Of a stretch of DNA of 64,000 bases, positions 42,501 through 53,892 are shown in pieces. Each line of letters begins with the position of its first letter. The first letter of the stretch is position 1. Source of the stretch: Ectobius pallidus (Eukaryota > Arthropoda > Insecta > Blattodea > Ectobiidae); the NCBI GenBank assembly GCA_964059195.1, contig CAXKWD010000001.1, positions 220,790,484 through 220,854,483 on the forward strand, given 5' to 3'. The position numbers and the translations under genes are program-made. The notes beneath the pieces are model-generated. The model was given only the letters and a program-made list of their open reading frames with translations, searched no databases and was not told the DNA's origin.

Positions 42501-43770
42501 TACCGAAGATTCAAATTAGATAACGCCAAAAGAAAATATCAATTTCTATAATAATTAATTAACTCGCCTTATGTGATCAATGATACACAGGCTTTGCTAG
42601 TATAGAGCAGATGGTATATCTTAGGTTAAATGACAAGGATAATTAAGAAAACACTGTAATTTTGTAACAACTATAACCCTAATATACCTACGGGTCAAAT
42701 AGGGTTTCGTTAAATTGTATATTCAATAATAATAATTAACTCGCCTATATTATGTAACATTCGTAAATATGACCACATAACCCCGTCACTGGAATCACTT
42801 CGATGGGTACGCCTGCGTGAGCGAAGATATTTTCACTGTCTCATACTGCTCTATAGAATCCTTCATACCTCAACACCTAGCTATCTTTCCAGTCGCTTTC
42901 ATTACCTTTCTTCCTACCATAACTTAGGCACGCGCTCTCAGCTTGACCCCTTACTATCCATGCCTCTTTACAGAACTACACATTATTCGAATTTGTTTAC
43001 AACAACAGCTATTTGTCACTGGAATTCACTGCTTAGCCATCTCAGGAGCTGCCAAACGACTTCACAGTTCAAGTGCCATTTAATAAATTTAGTACACAAT
43101 AACATGTAAGAATTGATGCTAATTAGTAATATATTTTAATTTTCATTATATTTTGTAATAACTAAGAATGTATTTGTTTAGACTTTCATCATTTTTTTAT
43201 TTCTTTATTTTTAGTCATTTGTATTACATATTCATATTATTCAAGTACTTATGTTCTAATTTTTTCTTTGTATTTAATGTTCGTTTCTTGTATTCATATA
43301 TATCAGTTCTTTTTTAATTTATTATTAATCATTATTATTATTATCATTATGTATTTCATGTTTTTGCCCTGGCTGAGTGGTAGAGAAGGCCTTATGGCCT
43401 TAACTCCGCCAGGTTAAATAAATAAATAAATAAATAAAGGTTATGTTGAAAATGCTGTCCCTTCTGATCTATATGTATTTGACAACATATAAATTTTATA
43501 TGACAGAAATTCGAACTTTTTAGTCCCCTCAACACTGACGTTTGAGAAACCTCAACATCTTGAGCCGTTTAGTTGTTAATAAAGTTATGTCTTATGGAAT
43601 AGTTTGAGGCACACTAATTAGTGATTTTTGTGACTGGGTTTCCACTGTTATTGTACAGTAACATTCAAGAAGGATATATATGCATATGACATAACTTGTC
43701 TGTCAGTGAGGTAGACCAATAAAAGCAATCCAGTCACAGGAGAGGTTCCATCTGGTGCAGTGAAGTGAAC
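42501..43770. other. Unassigned intron, AT-rich
   Basis: CCTGGCTGAGTGGTAGAGAAGGCCTTATGG near 43369 (shown in parts: GGCTGAGTGGTAGAGAAGG) followed by CTCCGCCAGGTTAAATAAAT is a repeat 3' end also seen near 53813 (GGCCTTATGGCCTTAACTCT). Otherwise nothing recognised. Confidence 0.4.
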
Positions 43771-43843
43771 TCTGGCGTAGCTCAGTTGGTAGAGCATTGG
43801 CATGGATAGCCAAAGGTTCTGGGTTCAAATCCCAGTGTCAGGA
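43771..43843 (+). tRNA. tRNA-like sequence, full cloverleaf, GGA in anticodon position
   Basis: 73 nt folding with all arms: acceptor TCTGGCG/TGTCAGG (7 bp with GU pairs), D arm GCTC-AGTTGGTA-GAGC, anticodon arm TTGGC-ATGGATA-GCCAA, a 5-nt variable loop, T arm CTGGG-TTCAAAT-CCCAG, discriminator A. The anticodon would be GGA (Ser UCC), but serine tRNAs need a long variable arm, so a normal tRNA-Ser is excluded. No intron. A T6 run begins at 43846. The anticodon arm resembles SINE family C heads (GGCATGGA-AGCC). Most likely a tRNA pseudogene or SINE progenitor; transcription by RNA polymerase III is plausible. Confidence 0.5.
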
Positions 43844-43845
43844 GA

Positions 43846-43851
43846 TTTTTT
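43846..43851 (+). terminator. T6 run, possible pol III terminator
   Basis: TTTTTT three bases after the tRNA-like 3' end, inside GGAGATTTTTTCTCC, which is itself a small hairpin. Confidence 0.5.
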
Positions 43852-43924
43852 CTCCTATAATATTATCATGTAATGTCCAACAGAGACAATAATCTGTGGT
43901 TCATGAATTCATATTATGCATATA

Positions 43925-44442
43925 CAGGGTGTCTCAAAAAATGTACTAACACTTTGAATGGGTATAAAAACATTATTTATCAACATAGAGACAAGTTTAA
44001 AGGCTTGAATTGCAGATGTACAGATTACAGATTACACTACCATCGAGACGTAAGAGCTTACCTCCATGCAGCTTATCCAAACACACGGATTGGACGAAGG
44101 GGTAGCATTGAATACCCTGCGAGTTCCCCAGACCTCACGCCAATGGACTTCTTTTTATGGGGATACCTTCAAGGATAGAGTTTATCGCACAAAACCAAGA
44201 ACCATTAACGCATTGAAATTGGAAATTGAAAGACAATGTCGCAAAATTCCAAATGAACTGTGTCGTGACGTTAGCGTTATCAGCTTTGTCTGGAAAATGA
44301 TGGTCATCAATTTGAACATTGCGACCATGATTCTTTAATTACATGTTTCTTCTGTAATTCAAGCCTTTAAACTCGTCTCTATGTTCATAAGTAATGTTTT
44401 TATACTCATTCAAAGTGTTAGTACATTTTATGAGACACCCTG
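43925..44442 (+). mobile_element. Tc1/mariner element with ~92-bp TIRs
   Basis: CAGGGTGTCTCAAAAAATGT and inverse CAGGGTGTCTCATAAAATGT, flanked by TA. The TIRs extend through AAAGGCTTGAATTGCAGA. 518 bp; the centre retains transposase C-terminal sequence. Confidence 0.9.
44040..44280 (+). pseudogene. Mariner-like transposase C-terminal fragment
   Basis: Frame 1: AYPNTRIGRRGSIEYPASSP then DLTPMDFFLWGYLQG and stop; SPDLTPMDFFLWG is the block with the third catalytic Asp. After a one-base shift, KDRVYRTKPRTINALKLEIE, RQCRKIPNELCRDV follows, the usual next segment. The rest of the catalytic domain is deleted. Belongs to the mariner/Tc1 group with the FFLWG motif. Confidence 0.82.
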
Positions 44443-44769
44443 TATATCCTTCCGTATAATAAAGTTATAAGAAATTGTATACACTTTTTAGCACTTTATG
44501 CATTATGAAATACAACATCCAAGTAGCAGCATCTCCTTGTGTGAGTTAGGAGGCAGTGAACAACTTCACAATGCTGCAATTACTTTCAGTTCATGAATTG
44601 GTGCGTGAATTTGAGGAAAAATTGATTGTTAGAGGTCTAAGCACTTTCCTTCTCAATGAAATGGCATGAGTGGTAATGATATTAGTAACGGATGGGGGAA
44701 CTCACGTTTGACTTTAAGTCCACAATGCAATATCAAGGACACAGCAAAATGTAAACAGTACCTTTTCCA
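44443..44769. other. Unassigned intron
   Basis: Nothing recognised. Confidence 0.5.
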
Positions 44770-44960
44770 GCTTAGGTTACATAATGCATTAGAACTGTCG
44801 ATGGCTGGCTGTTAACAGCCAGAACGCTTCGCCCGAGACTCCACCGCCACTGAGGATGTCCGCCGCAGTTGTGAACGAAACGTTTGGCACACATCTGTCA
44901 ACTGGACCACGGCCTATAAGCCCGGATAATGTTTTTAATTATGGAAGTTGGCTGTGCCAA
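44770..44960 (-). repeat. Penelope-like 3' tail candidate
   Basis: The minus strand has GTTGACAGATGTGTGCCAAA, CGTTTCGTTCACAACTGCGG and CATCCTCAGTGGCGGTGGAG, the style of 3' UTR hairpin sequence found in Penelope-like elements. No coding part. Tentative. Confidence 0.35.
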
Positions 44961-45191
44961 TATGCCTGCCAGATTTGATTTTTTTAAGTGTCCTATAAGT
45001 GTGTTAAAAAGTAGCCAACGCAATATGCAGAAACTGCACAAAATTTACTTACAAAATAAAATTAAGTAGCAGTAGGCTACACCTAACTCAGGTATAACCG
45101 TTGGTATATGATAAAAAGTCAAAGGATCAACCTTGCACAACTCTCAAAATCCGTTGCTGCTGGCGAAGAGACTGTTTAGCCACATTAAACC

Positions 45192-45237
<46 letters not shown>

Positions 45238-46171
45238 TTAATAAATAAATAAATAAAAAAGTTTGCACCGCCAATTCGAATTTTTCGGGGTAAAACATTA
45301 AACATTTGAACTTTTTTTGGAATTTTCACATCGGCTAAAAACTGCAAATTTCAAGTTTCCAGCTGATCTAGAAGTGGGTAAACATCTACTTAGTTAGCCA
45401 TGTGGCTATGCAGTATAGACATGAAGATACGGCTATCCAGTCTTTTAGTTTTCCACATTTATAAGGCAGCAACAATCATGAAATTCGGCATGCTTAAGGC
45501 AGTTGAATTTGAAGTACGAGTATATTCAATACTTGCTCAATGTCCAGTCAATTACGTACTTAGGGGGGGGGGGGGGTCCTGGGGCCCGGACATCCTCTAA
45601 AACATGAGATTTTTAAAACATTGCTTGTAGGTAGAAAAATCAATATTTTGCGTCACTCAGGAAGGAAAGATATCAGTAATTTCTGGTCAATCAGTTTAGG
45701 ACCTTTCAGATACTAATTTATAAATACGTGCTTGTATCCATTCATTCTACACCCAACAAACAAACAAAAAAAAGCATTTTTTTAAACGACATATTTAGAT
45801 AAACAATTCTTATCTCTTTAATTTCATACATTGGTTTCTAAATTCTGGCTGCTAGTTCCTTAGATAGAGTCATTTTTCTAAAAACATCCATTTTGCCATC
45901 TCCCTTGCTCAGCTATCAAATTTCAGTATTTTTAATTTTTCCGCTCTGATAAAACGTATAATGTTGACTATTAATTGCCACTAATACATTAGCAAGTAAG
46001 TGGAGCCATGCTGGGGTAAGAAAAAACAATTTGAAATTCCTATTTTCTCGCTTAGTCTACCACTACATGTGTTTTCTATGCGTTTCGATACAAGGTTTGC
46101 TTTCCTCTCAATTTCCCGTAAGTAGTAAATTGCTTGATATTCAATTATTTCAAACATCATAATCTCTTCTC
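44961..46171. other. Unassigned intron with simple repeats
   Basis: (AAT)n at 45193-45237 followed by AAAT repeats; a 14-G run at 45563-45576 followed by GGGGCCCGG. No gene recognised. Confidence 0.5.
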
Positions 46172-46764
46172 TCTATATATAAAAGGCTTTGTCCTGACTG
46201 ACTGACTGACAGGAATCAACGTAGAGCCTAAACTATAACAGGTAGAGACTTGGAATTTTGACAGTACCTTCGTTTCATAATGTAGGTGCTCACTAAGAAA
46301 GGATTTTGAAAAATTCTGATTTTAAATGCCAAAAATCAAATGTTTTTGAGAATACTTAATCCCTTTTTACACAGAATTATCGAATCCGAATCACATTTGA
46401 CATTAAAACATATTGTTGCCAGCGGGTTTCAGATGGGTTTGGAAATAAATTAAATGGAAGTTTGACAATTACAGTTGGCTTTGTCTATTTTTGTCATACC
46501 TTGGAAATTAAACTTTCGCGATCGCTTGAATGTTGTAAGCCCTAATATGGTCAAACATTGTTTTATTTAGACGAAACTCACTATACAGGGGTTTTCTGGA
46601 CCAAGGAAGTCGAATCTGAGGTCGCTTTTACCAGGCGATGCTATCTAATCGTGGTATATAGTCCACGTGATTTAGGTGTTAATAAATATAATGATTTAAC
46701 TATTATGCTCTTAATTTTTAATTTTTTAAATAATTATCGCGGGCGAACCGCGGGCACATGCTAG
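46172..46764 (+). mobile_element. Helitron copy H1
   Basis: 5' TC(TC)nTATATATAAAAGGC, 3' hairpin CGCGGGCGAACCGCG followed by GGCACATG and CTAG, then host T. Insertion between A and T. About 590 bp, non-autonomous; no Rep or helicase. Confidence 0.85.
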
Positions 46765-47165
46765 TTCTTCTATAAATTAACATATCAAAGTGGTTTTGGT
46801 GTCATTTTGAAGCATGAAATGTTCTCTAGTGCTAGAAGACGTGGACAAATTTCTGATAGATGAATTGTCTACTGTATTCTAGATTTTTGTTTATAATGAT
46901 GTGAACAAAAAAATATTTTCAGTTTATAAAAATCTATGTACCAATTTAAAATCTCAAATATACAGAAAAACCTAAATGTCAGGCACTGGAGAATTACTGT
47001 CTATAAAACAGTGAAAATTTGGTGATTTTGTTTTATAGTTTTGAAGTAATCATGCTTCAAGTTTATACCCAAAATTTTGAAGAAAACAATTTTCATAAAT
47101 AAATTATAAACGATTAGAAAACATTTTTCTTCTGATGTGTCTTAATATACAGCTTTATAATAATA
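46765..47165. other. Unassigned intron
   Basis: Nothing recognised between two Helitrons. Confidence 0.5.
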
Positions 47166-48000
47166 TTAGCTTAAAGGCCCGGCGTCGCCCGGGTTTTGTA
47201 TTTTGTAATTCGAAATTAACTTATGAAGGACTTTTGATTTTCAAATTCTAGGTCCTTATATAGATATTAAAATTTTGAAATGAAGAACGACTTATCACAC
47301 TCAAAATATTCCCTCAGAAAACGCTTGATATAGCTATTTATGGCTCATAAAGGATGTAGAATTTTGCATCCCATCGCTTCTACACACCAAGCAAGCCTGG
47401 TAGGGGTTCAAATAAGAAGAAACGGAAATTCCGGTAACATAAAATTGTATTGTCTTTGCGGAATATTTTATTTCTCACTCTCATGTTACCATGCAATGTT
47501 TCGGGCATGAAATTAAAAAGTAATTCAATATCACTTTCATACTCCCCTCCCCAAAAACCTGGGATATAATAATATACATATTACCATACCTCGTACGGTA
47601 TTCTCTATGTACAGGTAGAGAAAGTTATGTGACAGCATCACATTGTGCACTATTTTCGTGGATTTCATGTTTAATATTTATTTACAGCAATGAATTATAT
47701 CGATAGCTTCTCCGATTTGTCAAAGTCCCGTATCATTTATTTCCAAACCTACCTGAGACCACTGTCAACAATACACTGTTGTGATGTGAACTGTGATTTG
47801 GATTTGATATTCTGTGTAAAAAGGGATTAAGTATTATAAAAAACATTTTACTTTTGGCATTTAAAATCAAAATTTTTCAAAATCCTTTCTTAGTGAGTAC
47901 CTACATTATGAAACGAAGGTACTGTCAAAATTCCAAGTCTCTACCTATACCTACGTCGATTCTCTGTCAGTCAGGACAAAGCCTCTTATATATATAGAGA
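47166..48000 (-). mobile_element. Helitron copy H2 (different 3' end)
   Basis: The minus strand begins TCTCTATATATATAAGAGGC TTTGTCCTGACTGAC and ends with hairpin CCCGGGCGACGCCGGG, CCTTTAAG and CTAA, followed by T. The 5' half matches H1 and H7, the 3' half does not, so it is a related subfamily or chimera. Confidence 0.8.
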
Positions 48001-48154
48001 TGAGATATAAAAAAGAAACTGAGAGTCCGAATGCTTAACAATAAAATTTTCATACCTAAAGGTGTACATATACCTTAACACTTATAAAATGGACGAAGTG
48101 CGAAGTACGGGTACAATAGTACAGAAAGCGTAGGATTATATAAGATATATTTAC

Positions 48155-48290
48155 CTCCAATAAATGTGAGAAAAACACTGAACGTAAATAAAGAGCACAC
48201 ACGTTGTCTGATCAATATATGAATGTGAGTACCGCATATATCATAGTAGCCACCCGCACACTGCTCTGGACTCGATATCACTGACAGCTA
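48155..48290 (-). other. Candidate 5' non-coding exon of the KIAA0513-like gene
   Basis: On the minus strand a plausible donor TTGGAG|GTAAAT lies at 48155/48154, downstream of a CpG-richer, CCAAT-containing segment. The first coding exon begins at an acceptor with 12 nt of 5' UTR (42315), so at least one upstream non-coding exon is required. This is the best candidate seen in the window, giving a 5.8 kb first intron. The exact transcription start is not determined, and an exon beyond 64 kb is possible. Confidence 0.4.
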
Positions 48291-48299
48291 CTACAAGCT

Positions 48300-48372
48300 C
48301 GTGGCGTGTGCTTCCCCACACGCTGCCTTCTCATTGGCTGGCCGCTGCTACGTCACTGTTTCCACGACAACA
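48300..48372 (-). promoter_or_regulatory. Candidate promoter with CCAAT and CRE-like sites
   Basis: Reading the minus strand: TGACGTAG (CRE-like, 48349-48356 region) is followed by GCCAGCCAATGAG (CCAAT box, near 48334) and a GC-richer, CpG-containing stretch unusual for this AT-rich window. No TATA box is evident. The order and spacing suit a CCAAT/CRE promoter driving leftward transcription. This is inference only. Confidence 0.4.
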
Positions 48373-48454
48373 GCATTGCGGCATCCACACACACGCCGGG
48401 TTTTCACAGGCCGTGGAAATCCGAAGGTGGGCGGATGTGCTTTTGCCTTCAGCC

Positions 48455-48960
48455 CTGGACAAGCTATCGAGAGAAATTTGCTACAATATTTTGACACTTT
48501 TCCAGCTATAACGTCCTTGTCAGTGGCGAAGGGGGGGGGGCCCTTCCCGAAATCAAAACCTAAAATTTTACTTCTTATTTAAACTCCATTTTGCCAAATA
48601 TTTTATTTATTAAATTTATTGTTTACTAGCATGTGCCCGCAGCTTCGCCCGCGATAATTATTTCAAAAATTAAAAATTAAGAGCATAATAGTTAAATCAT
48701 TATACTGTATTTATTAACACCTAAATCACGTGGACTACATACCACGATTACATAGCGTAGCCTGGTAAAAGCGACCTCAGATTCGAGTTCCTTGGCCCAG
48801 AAAACCCCTGTTTAGTGAGTTTCGTCCAAATAAAACAATGTTTGACCAAAACAAGCTCCTGGACAAGCTTCCGAGAGAAATTTGCTACGATATTTTAAAC
48901 CCCTTCCAGTCATAACTTCCTTGTAAGTGGCATAGGGAAGGGGGAGGGGTTCAGGCAAGG
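48455..48960 (+). repeat. Direct duplication flanking Helitron H3
   Basis: CGAGAGAAATTTGCTAC with preceding CTGGACAAGCT and following ATATTTT...CCTTGT-AGTGGC occurs at about 48455-48590 and 48860-48960, period about 410 bp, with the Helitron fragment between. Includes G runs at 48531-48540. Confidence 0.7.
48626..48850 (-). mobile_element. Helitron copy H3 (3' end only)
   Basis: The minus strand ends CGCGGGCGAAGCTGCGGGCA CATGCTAG with T following; the 5' two thirds is missing. Confidence 0.8.
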
Positions 48961-49335
48961 GCGCCCATATGATATTTTCTAGGAGGGGGCCAATTTTTTA
49001 AATTAATTTATTTTTTGGCGCTTTAATTTCTTGGGCTACTCTGTAACATTTTATTAGGCTAATAATGTAATAAGTGCAACAATGACGTAGCCAGAAAATA
49101 ATTTTGAGGAGGGTATGGGATACCCCCGGAAAATTTTAAAATACTGAACTAATGAAAATCACATTTTACGCCATTTTAGCACTGAAAAACTAGATAGCAA
49201 ATTTGTTTACCATGCTCTAAGACATGTCAAATTAAACAAGAAATAGTTACCTCAGTTATAATCAAAGAATGAAGGTCCTTTTTGTAAAAAATGAAATTAG
49301 TTTTACGAAATTTACATTTATTTTTCTGAAACTAC
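48961..49335. other. Unassigned 5' flank
   Basis: Nothing recognised. Confidence 0.5.
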
Positions 49336-49660
49336 CAAGCGAGATGGTGGCCGAGATGGCAACGTCTTGGACTCGCATTCGGGAGGTCCCAGGTTCAAAT
49401 CCCGTGCCCGGCCAATTTTACGTGGGTTATTTCATGGTTTCCCCAGTCGTAAAGGCAAATGCCGAATTGGATATTTACATACCATGAATCATCCCCACCA
49501 TTTCATCTTGTATCATATCCATTTAAATTAATATCAGTTCAAATTTACTCAATAAAATACACCAATAATATAAACAATTGACAATCAATAGTTCCATGGC
49601 CTACCATACTGTACAGACACAGATCCCGAACTCCAGATATAGCCTCCTAGCTGAATTTAA
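49336..49660 (+). repeat. tRNA-derived SINE family A, best copy
   Basis: Box A TGGCCGAGATGG (49348-49359) fits the consensus exactly; box B GGTTCAAATCC at 49392-49402. The box A and long interval resemble a Leu/Ser-type tRNA. The body continues ACGTGGGTTATTTCATGG, CCCAGTCGTAAAGGCAAATG, to GATATAGCCTCCTAGCTG. It is immediately followed by Helitron H4. Confidence 0.88.
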
Positions 49661-50289
49661 TCTTATATATTAATAAAAGGAAGTGTTTGTCCTTCTGTCT
49701 GTCTGCCATGCCCAGCAAAATCTACTGAACGCAGAAATTTTAAACATAGGTGGACTGAAGGGTCGGAAAATGCACCTCGAAGCCGGAATTTTAATTGTCG
49801 CTTTCGTTCGTGAGTTATGAGTGAAAAACGGGCAGAAAATGTGTATTTTTTTGCGTTTTCGAAGCATCAGTTTTCAGTAATACATTTCAATGTCAAATCA
49901 ATTGCAGTTGGCTTTGGCTATTTTTGTCATACCTTGGAAATAAAAGCATCGCGATCGCTTGAATGTTGTAAGCCCAAGCTGGTCGGTTCATTTGTTTATA
50001 ATGTCAAGGCACGCAGATATCTGAAATTTTCAATCTACATGGAGAGGGATAATCAATATAGGCCTAAATATGGTCAAACATTGTTCGATTTGGACGAAAT
50101 CGAACTATACAGGGGTTTTCTGGGCCAAGGAACTCGAATCTGAGGTCGCTTTTACCAGGCGACGCTATCTAATCGTGGTATGTAGTCCACGTGATTTAGG
50201 TGTTAATAAATGTAACGATTTAACTATTATGCTCTTAATTTTTAATTTTTGAAATAATTATCGCGGGCGAAGCCGCGGGTACATGCTAC
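49661..50289 (+). mobile_element. Helitron copy H4
   Basis: A|TCTTATATATTAATAAAAGG at the 5' end, hairpin CGCGGGCGAAGCCGCG, GGTACATG, then CTAC instead of CTAG. 629 bp. Confidence 0.82.
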
Positions 50290-50974
50290 ATGTAATATGC
50301 TACATGCGTGTACATGTAGTATTAGCCTAAGGGTAGTCATGGTAATTGAGAAGCTCGTTCTGTACTATGGTAGTTTATAGAACTATATTGAAATAGCAAG
50401 CCTGATTTCAAGTGCCTTTGTGGTCATTCAGTATTGTTTTCCAGATAACAATAACGGCCAGCATGTAATCGGTGACGAAAATAACCTCACCTTGATGTCA
50501 CCAAGGCTATCCTTGCCACTCGCACACTTAAAGCTGAGTTATGAGTCGCATCTGGTGAGTTCGAAATCACCCTTAAATGTCTGAACTCGGCATTTGAACT
50601 CTAATACCAAATAGGCCTATGTGTTAACAATGTCTATTTAGTTAATGAATCAATGACTAATCCACTATAAGAATTTAATCCACTAATATGTGGAATTTCA
50701 TAATTTTATCGTTTTATTTTTATAACTTTCATTTTATCGAACCTACGTAAATTCATAAGGACTGAACACAAAACATCTTCATGCACGGAGCTTCTTTGGT
50801 TACACACAATCATTGACCACAGCATTTGGGGTATGTATGTATGTATGTATGCATATATATGTACTATATAAAAGCTGCATGTGAGTAAAAGAAGATATGA
50901 AAATATTGTATAATTTTATGTGTGAAGAAGGATTTTAGATCTCGTATAATAGCAAATACGATGTTAAAAAGATC
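50290..50974. other. Unassigned 5' flank
   Basis: Contains (GTAT)n at 50831-50850. No gene recognised. Confidence 0.5.
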
Positions 50975-51505
50975 AGGTAAACTGATGTAACAACGTGCCA
51001 GAATGCTTTCGTTTAATCAGTGATGATTGCAGTATGATATGGAGAAAAGAAGTTATTTTTGTGATCGATTTCTGAGTTAAGCTCCAGATCGATTCATTAA
51101 GGAGGTCTTATGGAAGAACAAGATCTAGTTTGATAAGCATATGTGAAGGAATATGTGGGTAATGTTATTTGTGAAAGCTACCTGTATTGCAACTTCCAAA
51201 GCCGTATATGAACACTGTAAAACAATATGTTACCATGAGAACTGATTTGCACTTGATAAATTCTTTCGAATATATTACCATAAAATACGCACTAAATTGG
51301 GCATTACTCCGGTACCGGTGGACCTATTTGGTTCGAGGTCAATAGCCTTCTTCCCATGGACGTTGTAAATGCGTATACCAAGTTTCATGAAAATCCGATA
51401 AAGCGTATTTGAGTTATCGCACGTACAAGCACACGGACGGACAGACAGACAATTTCCCGTCCCCCACACAATCTTATAATGTACCATTCTTGCACTTTAT
51501 AATTT
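50975..51505 (+). mobile_element. Repeat R, copy 2 (single unit)
   Basis: Starts AGGTAAACTGATGTAACAAC, one unit with ACTCCGGTACCGGT (about 51305), ACGGACGGACAGACAG and the end TACCATTCTTGCACTT. Confidence 0.8.
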
Positions 51506-51654
51506 TAAGACCATTAATTTTGTTTGTTCTGGAATGAAGAAAACAATAAATAATTATTGTTGTAAAAGGGTATTTTCAGAATAGATCCATTGTTGCAGTG
51601 AATGAAATTTCAGGTTATTTAGGAAATTTTCCATGGCCAAAGAAAAAATTGCCA

Positions 51655-51712
51655 GACTTTTCCCGTCCACCACACAATCTCATAAAGTACCATTCTGGCA
51701 CTTAATAATAAT
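51655..51712 (+). repeat. Repeat R end fragment
   Basis: CCGTCCACCACACAATCTCA TAAAGTACCATTCTGGCACTTAATAA-type end only; followed by a (GAT)n/(AAT)n tract to about 51790. Confidence 0.8.
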
Positions 51713-51789
51713 AACAATGATGATGATGATGATAATGAAGCTGATGTTGATGATGATATAATAATAATAATAGCCTAATAATAATAACA

Positions 51790-52184
51790 ACATGGAACCA
51801 GTTTTTCGTGCTATGGGAAGAATGGCTTATGGCAAATAGCCTATAGGAACCCATTCCTAGCTCGAGTATCGAGTAACTCGTATGAAACAGCTGGTTACAC
51901 ACTCTATGTTACAATCCGTCAAGGCTGTATGGACTGGATTAATGAGAGCAATGCTATAAACACTTTCCAAACAACACAACACCTGCATTGCCACTCAAGC
52001 AAACAGCGCCAAACTCTCTCCATACAAATTTCTCTAGCTTTACCTAAATTACAATAGACTTAATTACAAGGGCTAGGGTTCTAAATACCCTACAAGGCAT
52101 TTAACAACTAAAAATGACATAAATCAGAAAAAAATCAGTATTTTTTATTTTATTTTACTACCGGTATTATTACTCAGCCTCTAA
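51790..52184. other. Unassigned 5' flank
   Basis: Nothing recognised. Confidence 0.5.
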
Positions 52185-52345
52185 TAAAAATGAGTACCAG
52201 GAGCAATCCTGGGGTAAAGACGGGCGGCGCGTAAGTCTGACAACATTACCACCTTCATGCGCCGAATATCTAAAAAGCTTTGAGCCTCAACCTCCTGGAA
52301 CCCTAAGGGCCTCGACGACCTGTATAGGGATCGCTTTATTTTTTA
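52185..52345 (+). repeat. SINE family B fragment
   Basis: The inverse of the copy at 60548: GAGTACCAGGAGCAATCCTG, GGTAAAGACGG, GAGCCTCAACCTCCTGG. The tRNA head is missing. Confidence 0.78.
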
Positions 52346-52521
52346 CCAGTATCATTATTTTTTTAAATTATTATATCTTATTCTAAAATAGTGATGTGAA
52401 TTTGTATATTCTTATATCCTTATAATTATAGCATAAGAATTATCACTAAGGTGTCTATTTCTGTAAATAACTATTAATGTATCTTAAAACTTATCTTATT
52501 TCATTTGTGTAATATTACGTA

Positions 52522-53130
52522 CTAGCATGTGCCCGCGGCTTCGCCCGCGATAATTATTTCAAAAATTAAAAACTAAAAATTAAGAGCATAATAGTTAAAT
52601 CATTATATTTATTAACACCTAAATCACGTGAATTACATACCACGATTAGATAGCGTCGCCTGGTAAAAGCGATCTCATATTAGAGTTCCTTGGCACAGAA
52701 AATCCCTGTATAGTGAGTTTCGTCCAAATCGAACGATGTTTAACCATATTTAGGTCTATGTTGATTATCCCTCTTCCGTGAAGGTTGAAAATTTCATATG
52801 TCTACGGGCCTTGACATTCTAAACAATTGAATCGACCAGCGTGGGCTTACAACATTCAAGCGATCGCGATGCTTTTATTTCCACGGTATGACAAAAATAG
52901 CCAAAGCCAACTGCAATTGATTTGACATTGAAATGTATTACTGAAATCTGATGCTTCGACAGCGCTAAAATCACGTTTTCTGCCAGTTTTTCACTCATAA
53001 CTCGCGATCGAAAGCTAAAATTAAAAATTCGGCTTCGAGGTGCATTCGCCCACCTTTCAGTGAATCTATGTTTAAAATTTCAGATCCCTGCGTTCAGTAG
53101 ATTTCGATGGGCATCGTGGACAGACAGACA
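52522..53130 (-). mobile_element. Helitron copy H5
   Basis: The minus strand ends CATGCTAG then T, hairpin CGCGGGCGAAGCCGCG; the 5' end is cut at the junction with H6 (GGACAGACAGACAAAC). Confidence 0.85.
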
Positions 53131-53745
53131 AACAGCATGTGCCCGCAGCTTCCCCCGCGATAATTATTTCAAATTATAATTATTAACACCTAAATCACGT
53201 GGAGTGCATTCCACGATTAGGTAGCGTCCCCTGGTAAAAGCGACCTCAGATTCGAGTTCCTTGGCCCAGAAAACCCCTGTATAGTGAGTTTCGTTCAAAT
53301 CGAACAATGTTTGACCATATTTAGGGTTGATTATCCTTCTTCCGTGTAGGTTGAAAATGTCATATGTCTGTGGGCCTTGACACTCTAAACAAATGAATCG
53401 TCTAGGATGGACTAACAAAATCAAGCGATCGCGTTGCTTTTATTTCCAAAGTATGAGGTATGATGACAAAAATAGCCAAAGCCATCTGTAAGTGATTTGA
53501 TATTGAAATTTATTACTGAAACTGATGCTTCTAAAACGCAAAAAAAAAATGCACGTTTTCTGCCAGTTTTTCACTCATAACTCACGAACGAAAGCGAAAA
53601 TTAAAATTCCGGCTTCGAGGTGCACATTCCGACCCTTTAGTCCGCCTATGTATAAAATTTCAGATCTCTGCGTTCAGTAGATTTCGCTGGGCATCGCGGA
53701 CAGACGACAGACAGACTGACAGACACTTCCTTTTATTAATATAGA
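53131..53745 (-). mobile_element. Helitron copy H6, tandem to H5
   Basis: 5' A|TCTATATTAATAAAAGGAAG; the 3' end lacks the terminal CTAG and its hairpin is changed (GCGGGGGAAGCTGCGGG). An 86-codon minus-strand ORF (53164-53424) differs by one residue from that of H8, showing recent shared origin. Confidence 0.82.
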
Positions 53746-53892
53746 TAAGATCACTTATTGTATAATCAATTATTTTGTAAGTTGTTTGTATTTCTTCTTG
53801 TTTTTCTCCTGGAAGATAAGGCCTTATGGCCTTAACTCTGCCAGGTAAAATAAAACATTATTTACAATAAAAATAAATCTAATATTCTAAAT

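Noticed and set aside
43771..43843. Functional tRNA-Ser(GGA)
   Set aside because: Lacks the long variable arm; eukaryotes normally do not use a GGA-anticodon tRNA; kept only as tRNA-like.
44770..44960. Additional host exon
   Set aside because: GC-richer but no open frame with splice phases compatible with the gene; resembles a retroelement 3' tail.
48301..48582. Overlapping plus-strand ORFs in the candidate promoter
   Set aside because: Three frames open because the segment is GC-richer; none has a domain.
53164..53424. Conserved ORF containing ETHYTGVFWAKELESEVAF, seen in several Helitrons
   Set aside because: Occurs in non-autonomous copies in varying frames and lengths; conservation follows the DNA repeat, not a protein.
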